A stretch of 64,000 nt of DNA, taken from NCBI GenBank assembly GCA_022711765.1, contig JAKLEB010000002.1, positions 1 to 64,000 of the forward strand, read 5' to 3'. The notes beneath the pieces are model-generated. The model was not told the origin of the DNA. It did no database searches and saw nothing but the letters and a program-made list of their open reading frames with translations. This stretch comes from Candidatus Krumholzibacteriota bacterium. Its GTDB lineage: Bacteria; Krumholzibacteriota; Krumholzibacteriia; LZORAL124-64-63. The translations under genes and the position numbers were made by a program. Shown here piece after piece: positions 7,118-16,023 of this stretch (position 1 is the stretch's first letter; each line of letters starts with the position of its first letter).

Positions 7118-8365
7118 CTACTCGTAGCGCAGCGCGTCGATCGGATTGAGCCGGGCGGCCCTGATCGCCGGCAGCAGGCCGAACGCGATCCCGATGGTCG
7201 AGCAGAACACGAGGCCGATGAACGCCCATTCCACGGGCACCTGGATCGCGAAGGACGTGAACGCCGTGACCACGTTGCCGAGCGCGAAGCCCACGAGGAT
7301 TCCCACGATACCGCCGATGTTGCACAGGATCACCGCTTCGAGCAGGAACTGGAGCAGGATGTTGCCCGGCTTCGCGCCGAGCGACTTGCGGATGCCGATC
7401 TCCTTCGTCCGTTCGGTCACGGATACGAGCATGATGTTCATGATGCCGATACCCGCGACGACCAGGGCGACGATCCCGATCACGAACGCGGCGATCTTGA
7501 CCTTGGCGGTCGTCTGGTTGAACCGCGTGATCAGGCTCTCGCTGTTGAAGAAGTCGAAATTGTCCTCTTCATGAGGCTTGACGCCGCGCTCCCGCCGCAG
7601 GACCTGCCGGGTCTCCTCGATCGCGTCCCGCACCAGCTCGGGCGACCTCGCGCGCACGGTGATGTTCACGGACCGCGAGAAGCCGTCCCGGCTGGTCATG
7701 CCGTAGATGTCGAGGAAGGTCGTCACCGGGATCAGGACGTAGTTGTCGTAGCCCGAGCCGAAGGCGGACTTCTTCTCGTCGAAGACGCCGATGACCTCGT
7801 ACTTGCGCCCGTCCAGCCGGATCTCGGCGCCGATCGGGTCGGTGAACGGGAACAGCTTCTGGCCGATGGCGTGTCCGATCACGGCCACGTTGCGGCCGCT
7901 CTTGACGTCCATCTGCGACAGGTTGCGCCCGAGTCCGACGTAGTGGGTGTTGTTGGCGGGATACTCGGGGGTGCCGCCGCAGATGGCGACGTTCGGGTTG
8001 GTCTCTTCGTCGCGATACTCCACGACGTAGCCGAAGTCCCACAGCTCCGAGCCGACGAGATCGACCGAGCCCACCTGGTCCCGGATCGCGTTGGCGTTCT
8101 CGAGGGTGAGCGGCGGCCGCCGCATGGCCCGGCGCCGCTCCTGGTCGGAATGGAACCCGCCCGCCGGCCATTTCTGCACCTGGAACACCTGACTGCCCAG
8201 CACGCTCATCTCCCGTTCCATCGTCGACTGCACCACGGCGATCGCGGTCATGACCGCGATGATCGAGGCGACGCCGGCCACGATACCCACCAGCGTGAGC
8301 ACCGACCGCAACTTGTTGGCGACCAGCGCGCTCAGCGACATGAGGAGAAGGTCGATCACGGACAT
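7118..8365 (-). CDS. MacB-like ABC transporter permease (second of two)
   Basis: 415 residues with the MacB/FtsX permease layout: a first transmembrane helix at about 15-40 (NKLRSVLTLVGIVAGVASIIA), a large periplasmic domain, then three helices near the C-terminus with the VTERTKEIGIRKSLGA loop. It ends ARLNPIDALRYE, the same ending as the permease encoded just upstream (8388-9626). The two are paralogues and probably form a heterodimer. They lack a fused ATPase domain; the ATPase is the separate gene 9673-10416. By analogy with MacB, the complex would use ATP hydrolysis to drive a mechanotransmission movement that exports an amphipathic molecule or protein through MacA and an outer-membrane channel. 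It is the last gene of the operon. Confidence 0.9.
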   Translation of the reverse strand: MSVIDLLLMSLSALVANKLRSVLTLVGIVAGVASIIAVMTAIAVVQSTMEREMSVLGSQVFQVQKWPAGGFHSDQERRRAMRRPPLTLENANAIRDQVGSVDLVGSELWDFGYVVEYRDEETNPNVAICGGTPEYPANNTHYVGLGRNLSQMDVKSGRNVAVIGHAIGQKLFPFTDPIGAEIRLDGRKYEVIGVFDEKKSAFGSGYDNYVLIPVTTFLDIYGMTSRDGFSRSVNITVRARSPELVRDAIEETRQVLRRERGVKPHEEDNFDFFNSESLITRFNQTTAKVKIAAFVIGIVALVVAGIGIMNIMLVSVTERTKEIGIRKSLGAKPGNILLQFLLEAVILCNIGGIVGILVGFALGNVVTAFTSFAIQVPVEWAFIGLVFCSTIGIAFGLLPAIRAARLNPIDALRYE

Positions 8366-8387
8366 GGCCGAGACACTCCGAATCCCC

Positions 8388-9626
8388 TTACTCGTAGCGC
8401 AGCGCGTCGATGGGATTGAGACGCGCGCCCCGCCAGGCCGGCAAGAAGCCGGCCGCCACTCCCACGCCGATCGCCACCAGGACGGCGATCAAGAGAATCG
8501 GGATCGACACGCTCGCCGGCATCACCGTGGCGTTCACGACGGCGGTCAGGACGGACGCGACCACGACGCCGATCAGGCCCCCCATCAGGCAGATGGCCGC
8601 GGCCTCGAACAGGAACTGGAAGAGAATGCTGTGCGGCTTGGCGCCGATCGCCTTGCGGATCCCGATCTCGCGCGTCCGCTCCGTGACCGAGACGAACATG
8701 ATGTTCATGACGCCGACGCCGCCGACGAACAGCGAGATGCCGGTGATGAGCAGACCCACCAGGAGCACGACGCCCATGATGTTGTCGAACGCGCCGACCA
8801 GCGTATCCAGCTTGTTGATCGAGAAGTTGTCCGCTTCCGCGGGGCGGAGCTGCCGGATCTTCCGCATCTCGCCGATGACCTCGAATTCCAGCGCCGCGAC
8901 GGCCTCGTGCGACGGCGCCTTGACGGCGACGTCCACGTTCTGCTGCCGCCGGTCGCCGCCGAAGGCCTTCACGTACGACGTGATCGGGACGAACACCTGC
9001 CGGTCGAAATTCGGACCGCCGAGAAACGCGCCGCCCTGCTTCTCCATCACGCCGATCACGCGGAACGTCGTGCGACCGATCTTCAACTCCTGGTTGACCG
9101 CCGCGGCGTCGCCGAACAGCCCGTCCCGCACGTCCGTCCCGATCACGCACACGTTCTTGCGGCGGGTCACGTCGTAGTCGGTGATGAACCGGCCCAGTTC
9201 CGGCTGGGCGGTCGATACGAGGGTCTGGCGCTCCGTCGTCCCGATGATCGTCACGCCCTCCATGGTCGCCGAGCGGTACTTGAGGTCGCGCTGGCCGCCG
9301 ATGGAGGGATTGACGATGGCCCTGCCGCGCAGCTTGCTGGCCAGCAGGTCCGCCTGGCGCAGCTCGAGGCCGGGCCGATTGCGGTAGAGGAAGAAGTCGT
9401 TCATGACGACCCAGGGCATCCGGGACACGTAGATGACGTCGGCGCCGACCGCGGAGAAGCTCTGGCGGAAGGTGTTCTGCAGGCCATGGGCGGCCGTCAT
9501 CGTGAGGATCACGGCGACGATGCCGATGATGATCCCCAGGGTCGTGAGCGTGCCCCGCGCCTTGTTCGCGCGGAGCGAGCCGAGGGCGATCCGGAACGAT
9601 TCCTCGAGATCGAGCCGTGCCTTCAT
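8388..9626 (-). CDS. MacB-like ABC transporter permease (first of two)
   Basis: 412 residues starting MKARLDLEESFRIALGSLRA. The architecture is MacB_PCD plus FtsX: helix 1 (TLTTLGIIIGIVAVILTMTA), periplasmic domain, then three C-terminal helices with VTERTREIGIRKAIGAKPHS. It shares the ARLNPIDALRYE ending with its downstream partner. The ATG at 9626 is chosen for its upstream GGAG and the match of the first residues to the family; the frame extends 28 codons further up over the intergenic region. There are 22 bp to the next gene and 46 bp from the ATPase gene. The protein partners with the ATPase at 9673-10416 and the adaptor at 10400-11677. Confidence 0.9.
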   Translation of the reverse strand: MKARLDLEESFRIALGSLRANKARGTLTTLGIIIGIVAVILTMTAAHGLQNTFRQSFSAVGADVIYVSRMPWVVMNDFFLYRNRPGLELRQADLLASKLRGRAIVNPSIGGQRDLKYRSATMEGVTIIGTTERQTLVSTAQPELGRFITDYDVTRRKNVCVIGTDVRDGLFGDAAAVNQELKIGRTTFRVIGVMEKQGGAFLGGPNFDRQVFVPITSYVKAFGGDRRQQNVDVAVKAPSHEAVAALEFEVIGEMRKIRQLRPAEADNFSINKLDTLVGAFDNIMGVVLLVGLLITGISLFVGGVGVMNIMFVSVTERTREIGIRKAIGAKPHSILFQFLFEAAAICLMGGLIGVVVASVLTAVVNATVMPASVSIPILLIAVLVAIGVGVAAGFLPAWRGARLNPIDALRYE

Positions 9627-9672
9627 GTCCGCTCCACTCCGATCGCCAGCGCCGGCGCCCTTGCCGGCACGT

Positions 9673-10416
9673 TCACTGCCCAGCGAGCGAGCCCGCCGGC
9701 ACGGCGTCATCGCTCTCGATCATGCCGTCCCGCAGGCGGACGATGCGCAGCGCGTGCCTGGCGATGTAGGTCTCGTGGGTCACGAGGAGGATCGTCTGTC
9801 CGGCCTGGTGCAGCTCGTCCAGCACCGCCATGATCTCGTCGCCCGTCTTGCTGTCCAGGTTTCCGGTGGGTTCGTCGGCGAGGATGATCGACGGCTGGCC
9901 GACGAGCGCGCGCGCGATGGCGACGCGCTGGCGTTGCCCGCCGGAGAGTTCGTTGGGTTTGTGCCTCATCCGGTTCGTCAACCCGACTCGCGCGATCGCG
10001 TCCTCGACGCGCGGGCGGCGCTGCGCCCGCGGGACGCCGGCATAGATCAACGGCAGCTCGACGTTGTGGAAGACGTTGGATCGCGGGATGAGGTTGAATG
10101 TCTGGAAGACGAAGCCGATCCGCTGATTGCGGATCTCGGCGAGCTGGTACTCCGACATGCCGGCCACAGGCTGACCCTCGAGAGAGTAGGTGCCGGAGGT
10201 GGGGACGTCGAGGCAGCCGATCACGTTCATGAGCGTCGACTTCCCCGATCCGGACGCTCCCATGATCGCGACGTACTCGTTGGTCGCGACATCGAGCGAG
10301 ACGCCGCGGAGGGCGTGCACCTCGTCCGCGCCCATCACGTACGTCTTCACGACATCCCTGAGCGACAGCGCGATGCGCCCGGCGGTCGCGGGCGAGCTGC
10401 TAATCGGCTGGCCCAC
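9673..10416 (-). CDS. ABC transporter ATP-binding protein, MacB/LolD type
   Basis: 247 residues with Walker [10 protein letters not shown], a Q-loop in [11 protein letters not shown], the signature LSGGQRQR, Walker [14 protein letters not shown] and the switch His in LLVTHE. The sequence [25 protein letters not shown] at the start is characteristic of the MacB/LolD/FtsE subfamily that powers FtsX-type permeases. It begins with GTG (complement of 10414-10416) and overlaps the end of the adaptor gene by 17 bp, which indicates translational coupling. It supplies the ATPase for the two permeases encoded downstream. Confidence 0.93.
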   Translation of the reverse strand: MGQPISSSPATAGRIALSLRDVVKTYVMGADEVHALRGVSLDVATNEYVAIMGASGSGKSTLMNVIGCLDVPTSGTYSLEGQPVAGMSEYQLAEIRNQRIGFVFQTFNLIPRSNVFHNVELPLIYAGVPRAQRRPRVEDAIARVGLTNRMRHKPNELSGGQRQRVAIARALVGQPSIILADEPTGNLDSKTGDEIMAVLDELHQAGQTILLVTHETYIARHALRIVRLRDGMIESDDAVPAGSLAGQ

Positions 10417-11677
10417 GCTCGGCTCCCTCGCCGGCTGGCGCGGCTTCGTTGTTGACGGTGACCACCGCGCCGTTCACGAGGTCCCTCGAAATCGCGCGGT
10501 AACTGCCGGTGACGACCTCGTCGCCCTCCGCGAGGCCGTCGAGGATCTCGATCAGCTCGTCGCTCTGGATGCCGGTCGTGACCTGGCGGGCCACGGCCTT
10601 GCCGCTCTCGACGCGGAAGACGATCTCGACGAACCCGTCCCGGTCGGCGGTATACCGTTGCTCCGCGGCCTGGCGATCCTCACCGGCCATCACGAGCTGG
10701 TCGACCGTCCGCACGGCGACGCTCTGGATCGGCACGCTCAGGGCGCTCTCGTTGGTCTTCGTGAAGATGTCGGCGCTGGCCGTCATGCCGGGGCGCAGCG
10801 TCGCCGGGGGATCCGTGATGGCGATCTTGACCTCGAACTCGGTCTTCTGATCCGTCGTGCCGGCGCCGCCGACGTTGGCGCTGTTAGCGATCTCGGCCAC
10901 GACGCCGGTGAGCGTCTGGTCCAGCAGGGCGTCGACCTCGATCTCGGCCTCCTGGCCCACGGCGACGGCGACGACGTCGTTCTCGTCCACGTCGATCTGG
11001 GCTTCCATCTCCGAGAGGTCGGAGATGACCAGGATGACGTCGGGCTGGAACTGCGACCCGATGGCGATCTCGCCCTGCTCCTTGTTCAGGTCCGTGATGG
11101 TTCCCGCCATCGGCGCGTAGATGGTCGTCTTCGAGAGGTCGTCGCGGGCCTGCTTCAGCGCCGCTCTGGCCTGCTCGACCTGGTCCCGCGTGGCGTCGTA
11201 GCGCGCGACCTCGACCTTGTGCGCGGCGAACGTGGCGTCGAACACCGCCTGCGATTCCATGTCGAGCGCGAGGAGTTCCTGAGCGCGCTTGAAGTCCTTC
11301 TCGGTCTTTTCCAGGTTCTGGAGCACGAGCGTCGCATTGGCCTCGGCCGACCGCACGCTGGCTTCCGCGCTTTCCACGGCCGCGAGGTAGCGCTCCCGGT
11401 CCAGCTCGATCAGGAGGGTTCCCTTCTCGACCCACTGGCCCTCGACGACGGCGAGCTTGGTGATCTTGGCGCTCACGTCGGCGCCGATCTTCACCTGGAT
11501 CTTGGGCTGGATGGTCCCCGTGCCGTTGACCTTCTCGATGATCTTCTGCCGGTCCACCTTGGCCGTCTGCACCTCGAGGGCCTTGTTGCCGCCGCCGCGG
11601 AGCGCCAGAGCGCCGGCAACGCCTCCCGCGACCACGACAACGGCCGCAACGCCGATCCAGAGGGACTTTCTTCTCAT
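10400..11677 (-). CDS. MacA/HlyD-family periplasmic adaptor (membrane fusion protein)
   Basis: 425 residues. An N-terminal membrane anchor (about residues 5-24) is followed by a beta-barrel and lipoyl half-motif ([22 protein letters not shown]), a long coiled-coil hairpin (about 90-180, rich in Ala, Glu and Lys), the second lipoyl half ([14 protein letters not shown]) and C-terminal beta domains. This is the RND/MacA adaptor pattern that links an inner-membrane pump to an outer-membrane channel. It is the first gene of the operon. The ATG at 11677 has AGGAA immediately upstream; an earlier in-frame ATG 11 codons up is less likely. No TolC-like gene is present in the window. Confidence 0.9.
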   Translation of the reverse strand: MRRKSLWIGVAAVVVVAGGVAGALALRGGGNKALEVQTAKVDRQKIIEKVNGTGTIQPKIQVKIGADVSAKITKLAVVEGQWVEKGTLLIELDRERYLAAVESAEASVRSAEANATLVLQNLEKTEKDFKRAQELLALDMESQAVFDATFAAHKVEVARYDATRDQVEQARAALKQARDDLSKTTIYAPMAGTITDLNKEQGEIAIGSQFQPDVILVISDLSEMEAQIDVDENDVVAVAVGQEAEIEVDALLDQTLTGVVAEIANSANVGGAGTTDQKTEFEVKIAITDPPATLRPGMTASADIFTKTNESALSVPIQSVAVRTVDQLVMAGEDRQAAEQRYTADRDGFVEIVFRVESGKAVARQVTTGIQSDELIEILDGLAEGDEVVTGSYRAISRDLVNGAVVTVNNEAAPAGEGAERGPAD

Positions 11678-11793
11678 TTCCTGCCGATCTCCCTGCCATT
11701 GGCTCGTCAACCGGGACTGGACGCTGAAGTGGTCATGGACTACGCGGAATCAAACGGAAGGTTGCTCCGGCGCAGGCAGGCGAACCACTCCGT

Positions 11794-12285
11794 TCAACGA
11801 GAATGCCCGAACCCGCCGGCGGCGAGCAGATCGGCCAGGACGTGGAGCCGTTCGGACAGTAGCTCGTCATCCTTGGCGAGCGCATCGCGGAACAGCTTGA
11901 TGTCGGAGTCGATCAGCGGATTGGCCGTGCAGACGGATACCGTCATGGCGTCCCCCTGGACACCGATGCGATCGAGGTCGGGCTTCGACTTGTCGTACAG
12001 GTCCTCGTATCGGTAGGCGTCGCGGAAGTGCGCCAGGGTGCGGGCGATCAGGATGGCCAGATCGAGCGCCCGGTGCAGCGGTAGCTCTTCGGACTGACGG
12101 GACCATTTCTCGCCGGTGAATCGCCAGACCTTGGCGGAGATCTCGACGTTCCCGCGGTCGTTCCACTGGGCAAGCCCGAGCGAGAGGCCCTGGGCGTCGG
12201 TGTCTCCGGCGAATCGGCCGTCGATGTTCGCGTAGTTCTCGCAGCAGATCACCGGTTTGTGCTTCAAGGTCGTGGGAATCCTCAT
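11794..12285 (-). CDS. DUF6530-like hypothetical protein
   Basis: 163 residues, soluble, starting MRIPTTLKHKPVICCENYAN. Conserved-looking segments are DTDAQGLSLGLAQWND, EISAKVWRFTGEKWSRQSEE and ELPLHRALDLAILIARTLAH. From memory this matches a family catalogued as DUF6530, whose function is not known; I could not check this. The SD AGGAG lies just before the ATG. The gene has its own strong-looking promoter in an AT-rich patch (12317-12345), unlike the tightly packed genes around it. There are 116 bp between its stop and the start of the efflux operon, so it is probably transcribed separately. Confidence 0.7.
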   Translation of the reverse strand: MRIPTTLKHKPVICCENYANIDGRFAGDTDAQGLSLGLAQWNDRGNVEISAKVWRFTGEKWSRQSEELPLHRALDLAILIARTLAHFRDAYRYEDLYDKSKPDLDRIGVQGDAMTVSVCTANPLIDSDIKLFRDALAKDDELLSERLHVLADLLAAGGFGHSR

Positions 12286-12316
12286 CGCCTGCTCCTGACG
12301 GTTTGGTTGAAGCAGT

Positions 12317-12345
12317 AATTTAGTAGATTAGTAATTCACTGTCAA
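12317..12345 (-). promoter_or_regulatory. Sigma70-type promoter for the DUF6530-like gene
   Basis: On the minus strand a perfect TTGACA (complement of 12340-12345) is followed after 17 bp by TAAATT (complement of 12317-12322), inside a rare AT-rich patch. Transcription would start about 25 bp before the ATG at 12285. Confidence 0.55.
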
Positions 12346-12358
12346 GAGACCTTGGTCG

Positions 12359-12388
12359 GGTCGATCGAGGGCGCGGCTGCGATCGACC
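12359..12388 (-). terminator. Possible terminator hairpin after formate-THF ligase
   Basis: GGTCGATCG (12359-12367) and CGATCGACC (12380-12388) form a 9-bp perfect stem with a 12-nt loop, 31 bp after the fhs stop codon. There is no T-tract, so the call is weak. Confidence 0.35.
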
Positions 12389-12418
12389 TCGGTCCCGCGG
12401 CCGCGATCTCGCCTTGGG

Positions 12419-14056
12419 TCAGGCGATCCCGGTGATCTTCCCGCCGACGAGGTCGATCCGTTCCGCCTGCGGGGCGGACGGGAGGCCGGGCATCCGGAGG
12501 ATCTCGCCGAGGAGCGGCACGAGGTAGCCGGCGCCTGCCGCGAGGAGGACGCCCCGGACGGTCACATCGAATCCCGCAGGGCGCCCGACCACGCCGGGAT
12601 CGTCGGAGAGCGACATCTGCGTCTTGGCGACGCAGAGCGGCAGGCTGCCGTACCCGAGCCGCTCCACCATCTCGAGGTCGCGCTCGGCCTCGCGGGTCCA
12701 TTCGACGGCGTCCGCGCCGTACATGTACCGGGCGATCTTCGCCATCTTCTCCCGGGGCGAGTCGTCGAGGTCGTAGAGGGGAGTGAACGGCGTCGACTTG
12801 CGTTCGGCGTGGGCGAGCACCGCGTCGGCGAGCTCGACCGCGCCGTCGCCGCCGTTCGCGAAGGCGTCGCAGACGGCGAACGGCGCGCCCCAGGACGCCG
12901 CGGCGCGGCGAACGATATCGATCTCCTCGCCCGAATCCGTCGCGAAGCGGTTGAGCGCGATGACCGGGACCTCGCCGAAGTCGCGGATGCTCTCCAGGTG
13001 CTTGGCGAGGTTCGGGAGCCCGCGCTCGACGGCCCCCGGGTCCGGCGAGGCCAGCGAGGCCTTCGGCACGCCGCCATGGCGCTTGAGGGCCCGCACTGTC
13101 GCCACGAGGACGACGGCGGCCGTGTCGAGGCCGGCCGACCTGCACTTGATGTCGAAGAACTTCTCGGCGCCGAGATCGAAGCCGAAGCCGGCCTCGGTGA
13201 CGACCCAGTCGGCAAGCGATAGCGCCGTCTTGGTCGCGAGGACGGAGCTGCAGCCGTGCGCGATGTTCGCGAAGGGGCCGCCATGGAGAAACGCCGGGAC
13301 GCCCTCCCCGGTCTGGACGAGGTTCGGATGGATCGCATCGCGCAAGAGGGCGAGCATCGAGCCGACGGCCTTCAGATCGCCGGCGGTGACCGGCGCTTTC
13401 GCGAACGTGAGGCCGAGGACGATGCGCGACAGCCTCTCGCGGAGGTCCTCGGCGCTCTCGGCGAGGCAGAGGGCCGCCATCACCTCGGAGGCCGGCGTGA
13501 TGTCGAAGCCCGTCTCGCGCGGCACCCCCTGCAGGACGCCGCCGAGCCCGATGACGACATGGCGGAGAGCCCGGTCGTTCACGTCGAGGACGCGCCGCCA
13601 GAACACCCGGCGGGGATCGATGTCGAGCTTGTTGCCGTGGTGGATGTGGTTGTCGAGGAGGGCGGCCAGGAGGTTGTGGGCCGACGTCACCGCGTGGAAG
13701 TCGCCCGTGAAGTGGAGGTTGATGTCGTCGGACGGCACGAGCCGGGCGCGGCCGCCGCCGGTCGCTCCGCCCTTCATCCCGAACGTCGGCCCGAGCGACG
13801 GCTCGCGCAGCGCGGCGCACGCTCGTTCCCCGAGTCGCGCGAGGCCCTGGACGAGGCCGATCGAGGTCGTCGTCTTCCCCTCGCCCGCGTCCGTCGGCGT
13901 GATCGCCGAGACGAGGACGAGCCTGCCCCGCGGGGGGGCCGCATCCGGCGCCGGGAGGACCTTCGCCTTGTCGAGGCCGTACGGGATCAGCCGCTCCGCC
14001 GGAATGCCCAGGCCGGCGGCGACATCAGCGATGGGTCGAATCGACGAGGTAGCCAT
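12419..14056 (-). CDS. fhs: Formate-tetrahydrofolate ligase
   Basis: 545 residues (the family is usually about 555). ATP-dependent joining of formate to tetrahydrofolate gives 10-formyl-THF for one-carbon metabolism. Visible family motifs are the P-loop TPTDAGEGKTTTSIGL, then LREPSLGPTFGMKGGATGGG and DINLHFTGDFHAVTSAHNLL followed by DNHIHHGN, and in the C-terminal part PVIALNRFATDSGEEI. The ATG at 14056 has GGAGGA a few bases upstream. No other folate gene (folD, metF) lies nearby. With the hydrogenase maturation genes at 57226-60994 it hints at anaerobic or microaerobic one-carbon metabolism, but fhs also occurs in many aerobes. Confidence 0.96.
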   Translation of the reverse strand: MATSSIRPIADVAAGLGIPAERLIPYGLDKAKVLPAPDAAPPRGRLVLVSAITPTDAGEGKTTTSIGLVQGLARLGERACAALREPSLGPTFGMKGGATGGGRARLVPSDDINLHFTGDFHAVTSAHNLLAALLDNHIHHGNKLDIDPRRVFWRRVLDVNDRALRHVVIGLGGVLQGVPRETGFDITPASEVMAALCLAESAEDLRERLSRIVLGLTFAKAPVTAGDLKAVGSMLALLRDAIHPNLVQTGEGVPAFLHGGPFANIAHGCSSVLATKTALSLADWVVTEAGFGFDLGAEKFFDIKCRSAGLDTAAVVLVATVRALKRHGGVPKASLASPDPGAVERGLPNLAKHLESIRDFGEVPVIALNRFATDSGEEIDIVRRAAASWGAPFAVCDAFANGGDGAVELADAVLAHAERKSTPFTPLYDLDDSPREKMAKIARYMYGADAVEWTREAERDLEMVERLGYGSLPLCVAKTQMSLSDDPGVVGRPAGFDVTVRGVLLAAGAGYLVPLLGEILRMPGLPSAPQAERIDLVGGKITGIA

Positions 14057-14313
14057 GGTCTCCTCCGTTCGGGTCGCGCGCGGTCGGCGCAGCGGGCCCG
14101 GCGAGGGGGTCGAGCCGCTCGGTCACGCGATCGCGGAGCGACTATAGACCTTCACCGCGCGGCGCGTCTCCAGTTTACTCGATTCGAGTCGTCTCCCGCG
14201 GACCGGCGGCAGCGACCGATACGCACTGATCTTGAAAACCGAATCGTGCTATGCTCCGGGCGCTTCCGCCAGAGACGTGGCGGTGGGGTCGACGTGACCG
14301 GGAGGGACAAGAC
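14057..14313. promoter_or_regulatory. Divergent intergenic region with a promoter-like extended -10
   Basis: The region lies between fhs (minus) and the lipoprotein gene (plus). TGC-TATGCT (TATGCT at 14250-14255) is a plausible extended -10 for the lipoprotein gene, 60 bp before its start. Nothing clear is seen for fhs. Confidence 0.35.
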
Positions 14314-15159
14314 ATGACATCGCCTTTATCGAAACTCATCGTGATCGCCTTGTTGTCCGGTGCTCTGGGCATGGTCGGCGCGTGCGGCGGAGACGACGCC
14401 GACGACGCCGGGGATGGGAACGGCAATCAGCTGACGCTGCTGGAACCGGTGCTGGTCGACGAGATCGGCAGCGTGGCGGTCAATATGGCCTTCCCGAACG
14501 GACCGCCGGGATGCCTTGCCGTCGTGCCGAATCCGTGGACCGATACGGACGCGGACGAGATCCCGGACACGGCCGATTTCGAATTCGACGCCGTCGGGTG
14601 CGCGTTCGACTGGGGCGACGCCTCGGGCACCGTCTTCGGCGTCGCGACCATCACGGATCTGGGGACCGACCTCGGCTACACGAACTCGCTCACGGCGATG
14701 ACGCACGTGTTCACGGAGAGCGACCCCGTGGTGACGGTCACGCGGGTCCTCGACGGGACGCGCGTCGTCAGCGGCACGCGGCAGGTCCTCGGCATGGTGG
14801 AGGATCTCTCCACCGCCATCACCGCGACCTCGGGCGGCGCGGCGGCCATGATCTCCGAACTGTCCGTGACCTTCACGGCGGATGCCGGCGGCGAGATCCA
14901 CTTCGGCGTGGGCGTGCCGCTCCCGCCGGGGCAGTACGAGTTCGGCGGCACCCTGACCTGGACCGAGGACGGCGAGACGACCGTCTTCGCCGTGACGACC
15001 GAGACGCCGGTCGTCTACGACGCCGACTGCCCGTCGCCCTACCCGGTGCAGGGCGTGGTGTGGCTCGAGGTCACCGACGGACCCGAACCGGGGCGTCTGG
15101 TCGTGGGCTGGAACGGCTGCGAGAGCCTCATGACGATGGACTGGGAACCGGCGCCCTGA
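14314..15159 (+). CDS. Hypothetical lipoprotein
   Basis: 281 residues with a lipoprotein signal peptide: MTSPLSKLIVIALLSGALGM followed by VGAC, with Cys24 as the lipidated residue. A short Asp/Gly-rich linker (GGDDADDAGDGNGN) then leads into a mainly beta, acidic mature part with several Cys residues that may form disulfides (for example in the segments PGCLAVV, AVGCAFDW, DADCPSP and NGCESLM). I do not recognise a family. The start has a strong SD (GGAGGGA, 14301-14307). It is 99 bp upstream of the cyclophilin gene, which is also exported; the two may be co-transcribed. Confidence 0.75.
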   Translation: MTSPLSKLIVIALLSGALGMVGACGGDDADDAGDGNGNQLTLLEPVLVDEIGSVAVNMAFPNGPPGCLAVVPNPWTDTDADEIPDTADFEFDAVGCAFDWGDASGTVFGVATITDLGTDLGYTNSLTAMTHVFTESDPVVTVTRVLDGTRVVSGTRQVLGMVEDLSTAITATSGGAAAMISELSVTFTADAGGEIHFGVGVPLPPGQYEFGGTLTWTEDGETTVFAVTTETPVVYDADCPSPYPVQGVVWLEVTDGPEPGRLVVGWNGCESLMTMDWEPAP

Positions 15160-15258
15160 CGGCGCCGCGGTTCGGACGGCGGGAACCGACCGGGCCCGGC
15201 CGGGTTTTTCCCCGGTCGATGCGTTCACGACGACACGAGACTCGAGGAGGTCGCGCTC

Positions 15259-15960
15259 ATGAAGATACTGGTGATCGGCACGCTCCTGCTGGGCCTGGCA
15301 GGATCGACGATCGGAGACGTCGCGGTCGCCCAGGACAAGCCGGCAGCGAAGCCGGCCTTGACGGCCCAATCGGACAAGGCGTTCGCACAGGTCGACGCGT
15401 TCATCGCAGGCGCCAAGATCGACAAGTCACTGCCGAACTGGAAGACGACGCTGCCGAAGCCGCCGGCGGCGACGTTCGACCCGTCGGCGAGCTATTACCT
15501 GCGGATCGCCACGAACAAGGGGCCGATCCTCATCGAATTCATGCCGGCGGCAGCGCCCATGCACGTGACGAACTTCATCTACCTCGCCAAGCTCGGCTTC
15601 TTCGACGGCCTGAAGTTCCACCGCGTGATCCCGGGCTTCATGGCCCAGGGCGGCGATCCGCTGGGGACCGGGACCGGCGGTCCCGGCTACCAGTTCTCGG
15701 GCGAGATCAGTCCGGACGCCAAGCACGACAAGCCGGGCATCCTGTCGATGGCCCACGCCGGTCCCGGCACCGATGGCAGCCAGTTCTTCATCACGTTCGG
15801 GCCGACGCCCCATCTGGACGGACAGCATACGGTGTTTGGCGAGGTCGTCGAGGGCCTCGAGACGCTGAAAAATCTGGAGGCCGCCGGCTCCCGGGGCGGC
15901 GCGCCGAGCGAGCCGCTGATCATGGAGAAGGTGACCGTCGAGGTGAAGAAGGCGAAATGA
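15259..15960 (+). CDS. Exported cyclophilin-type peptidyl-prolyl cis-trans isomerase
   Basis: 233 residues. A signal peptide (about 1-24, cleaved near AVAQ) and a roughly 50-residue leader precede a cyclophilin domain. FHRVIPGFMAQGGDPLGTG, GILSMAHAGPGTDGSQFFIT and LDGQHTVFGEVVEG are the family signatures, with the catalytic Arg in FHRVIPGF and the FIT/FGPTP substrate-pocket residues. It should catalyse prolyl isomerisation in the periplasm and help fold exported proteins. SD GAGGAGG (15243-15249). It is followed by a perfect hairpin shared with the convergent CHRD gene. Confidence 0.93.
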   Translation: MKILVIGTLLLGLAGSTIGDVAVAQDKPAAKPALTAQSDKAFAQVDAFIAGAKIDKSLPNWKTTLPKPPAATFDPSASYYLRIATNKGPILIEFMPAAAPMHVTNFIYLAKLGFFDGLKFHRVIPGFMAQGGDPLGTGTGGPGYQFSGEISPDAKHDKPGILSMAHAGPGTDGSQFFITFGPTPHLDGQHTVFGEVVEGLETLKNLEAAGSRGGAPSEPLIMEKVTVEVKKAK

Positions 15961-15980
15961 CCGTGGCCTGACGCAAATCC

Positions 15981-16010
15981 GCCCCGGAGATCGATCGCGA
16001 TCTCCGGGGC
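15981..16010. terminator. Bidirectional terminator hairpin between convergent genes
   Basis: GCCCCGGAGATCG and CGATCTCCGGGGC form a perfect 13-bp stem with a 4-nt loop, 20 bp after the cyclophilin stop and 13 bp before the CHRD-protein stop. There is no T-run on either side. Confidence 0.6.
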
Positions 16011-16023
16011 GCGACCGCGCAGG

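Noticed and set aside
8250..9833. 527-codon open frame opposite the MacB-like permeases
   Set aside because: Highly repetitive His/Arg/Asp composition; both real permeases on the other strand have clear family motifs.
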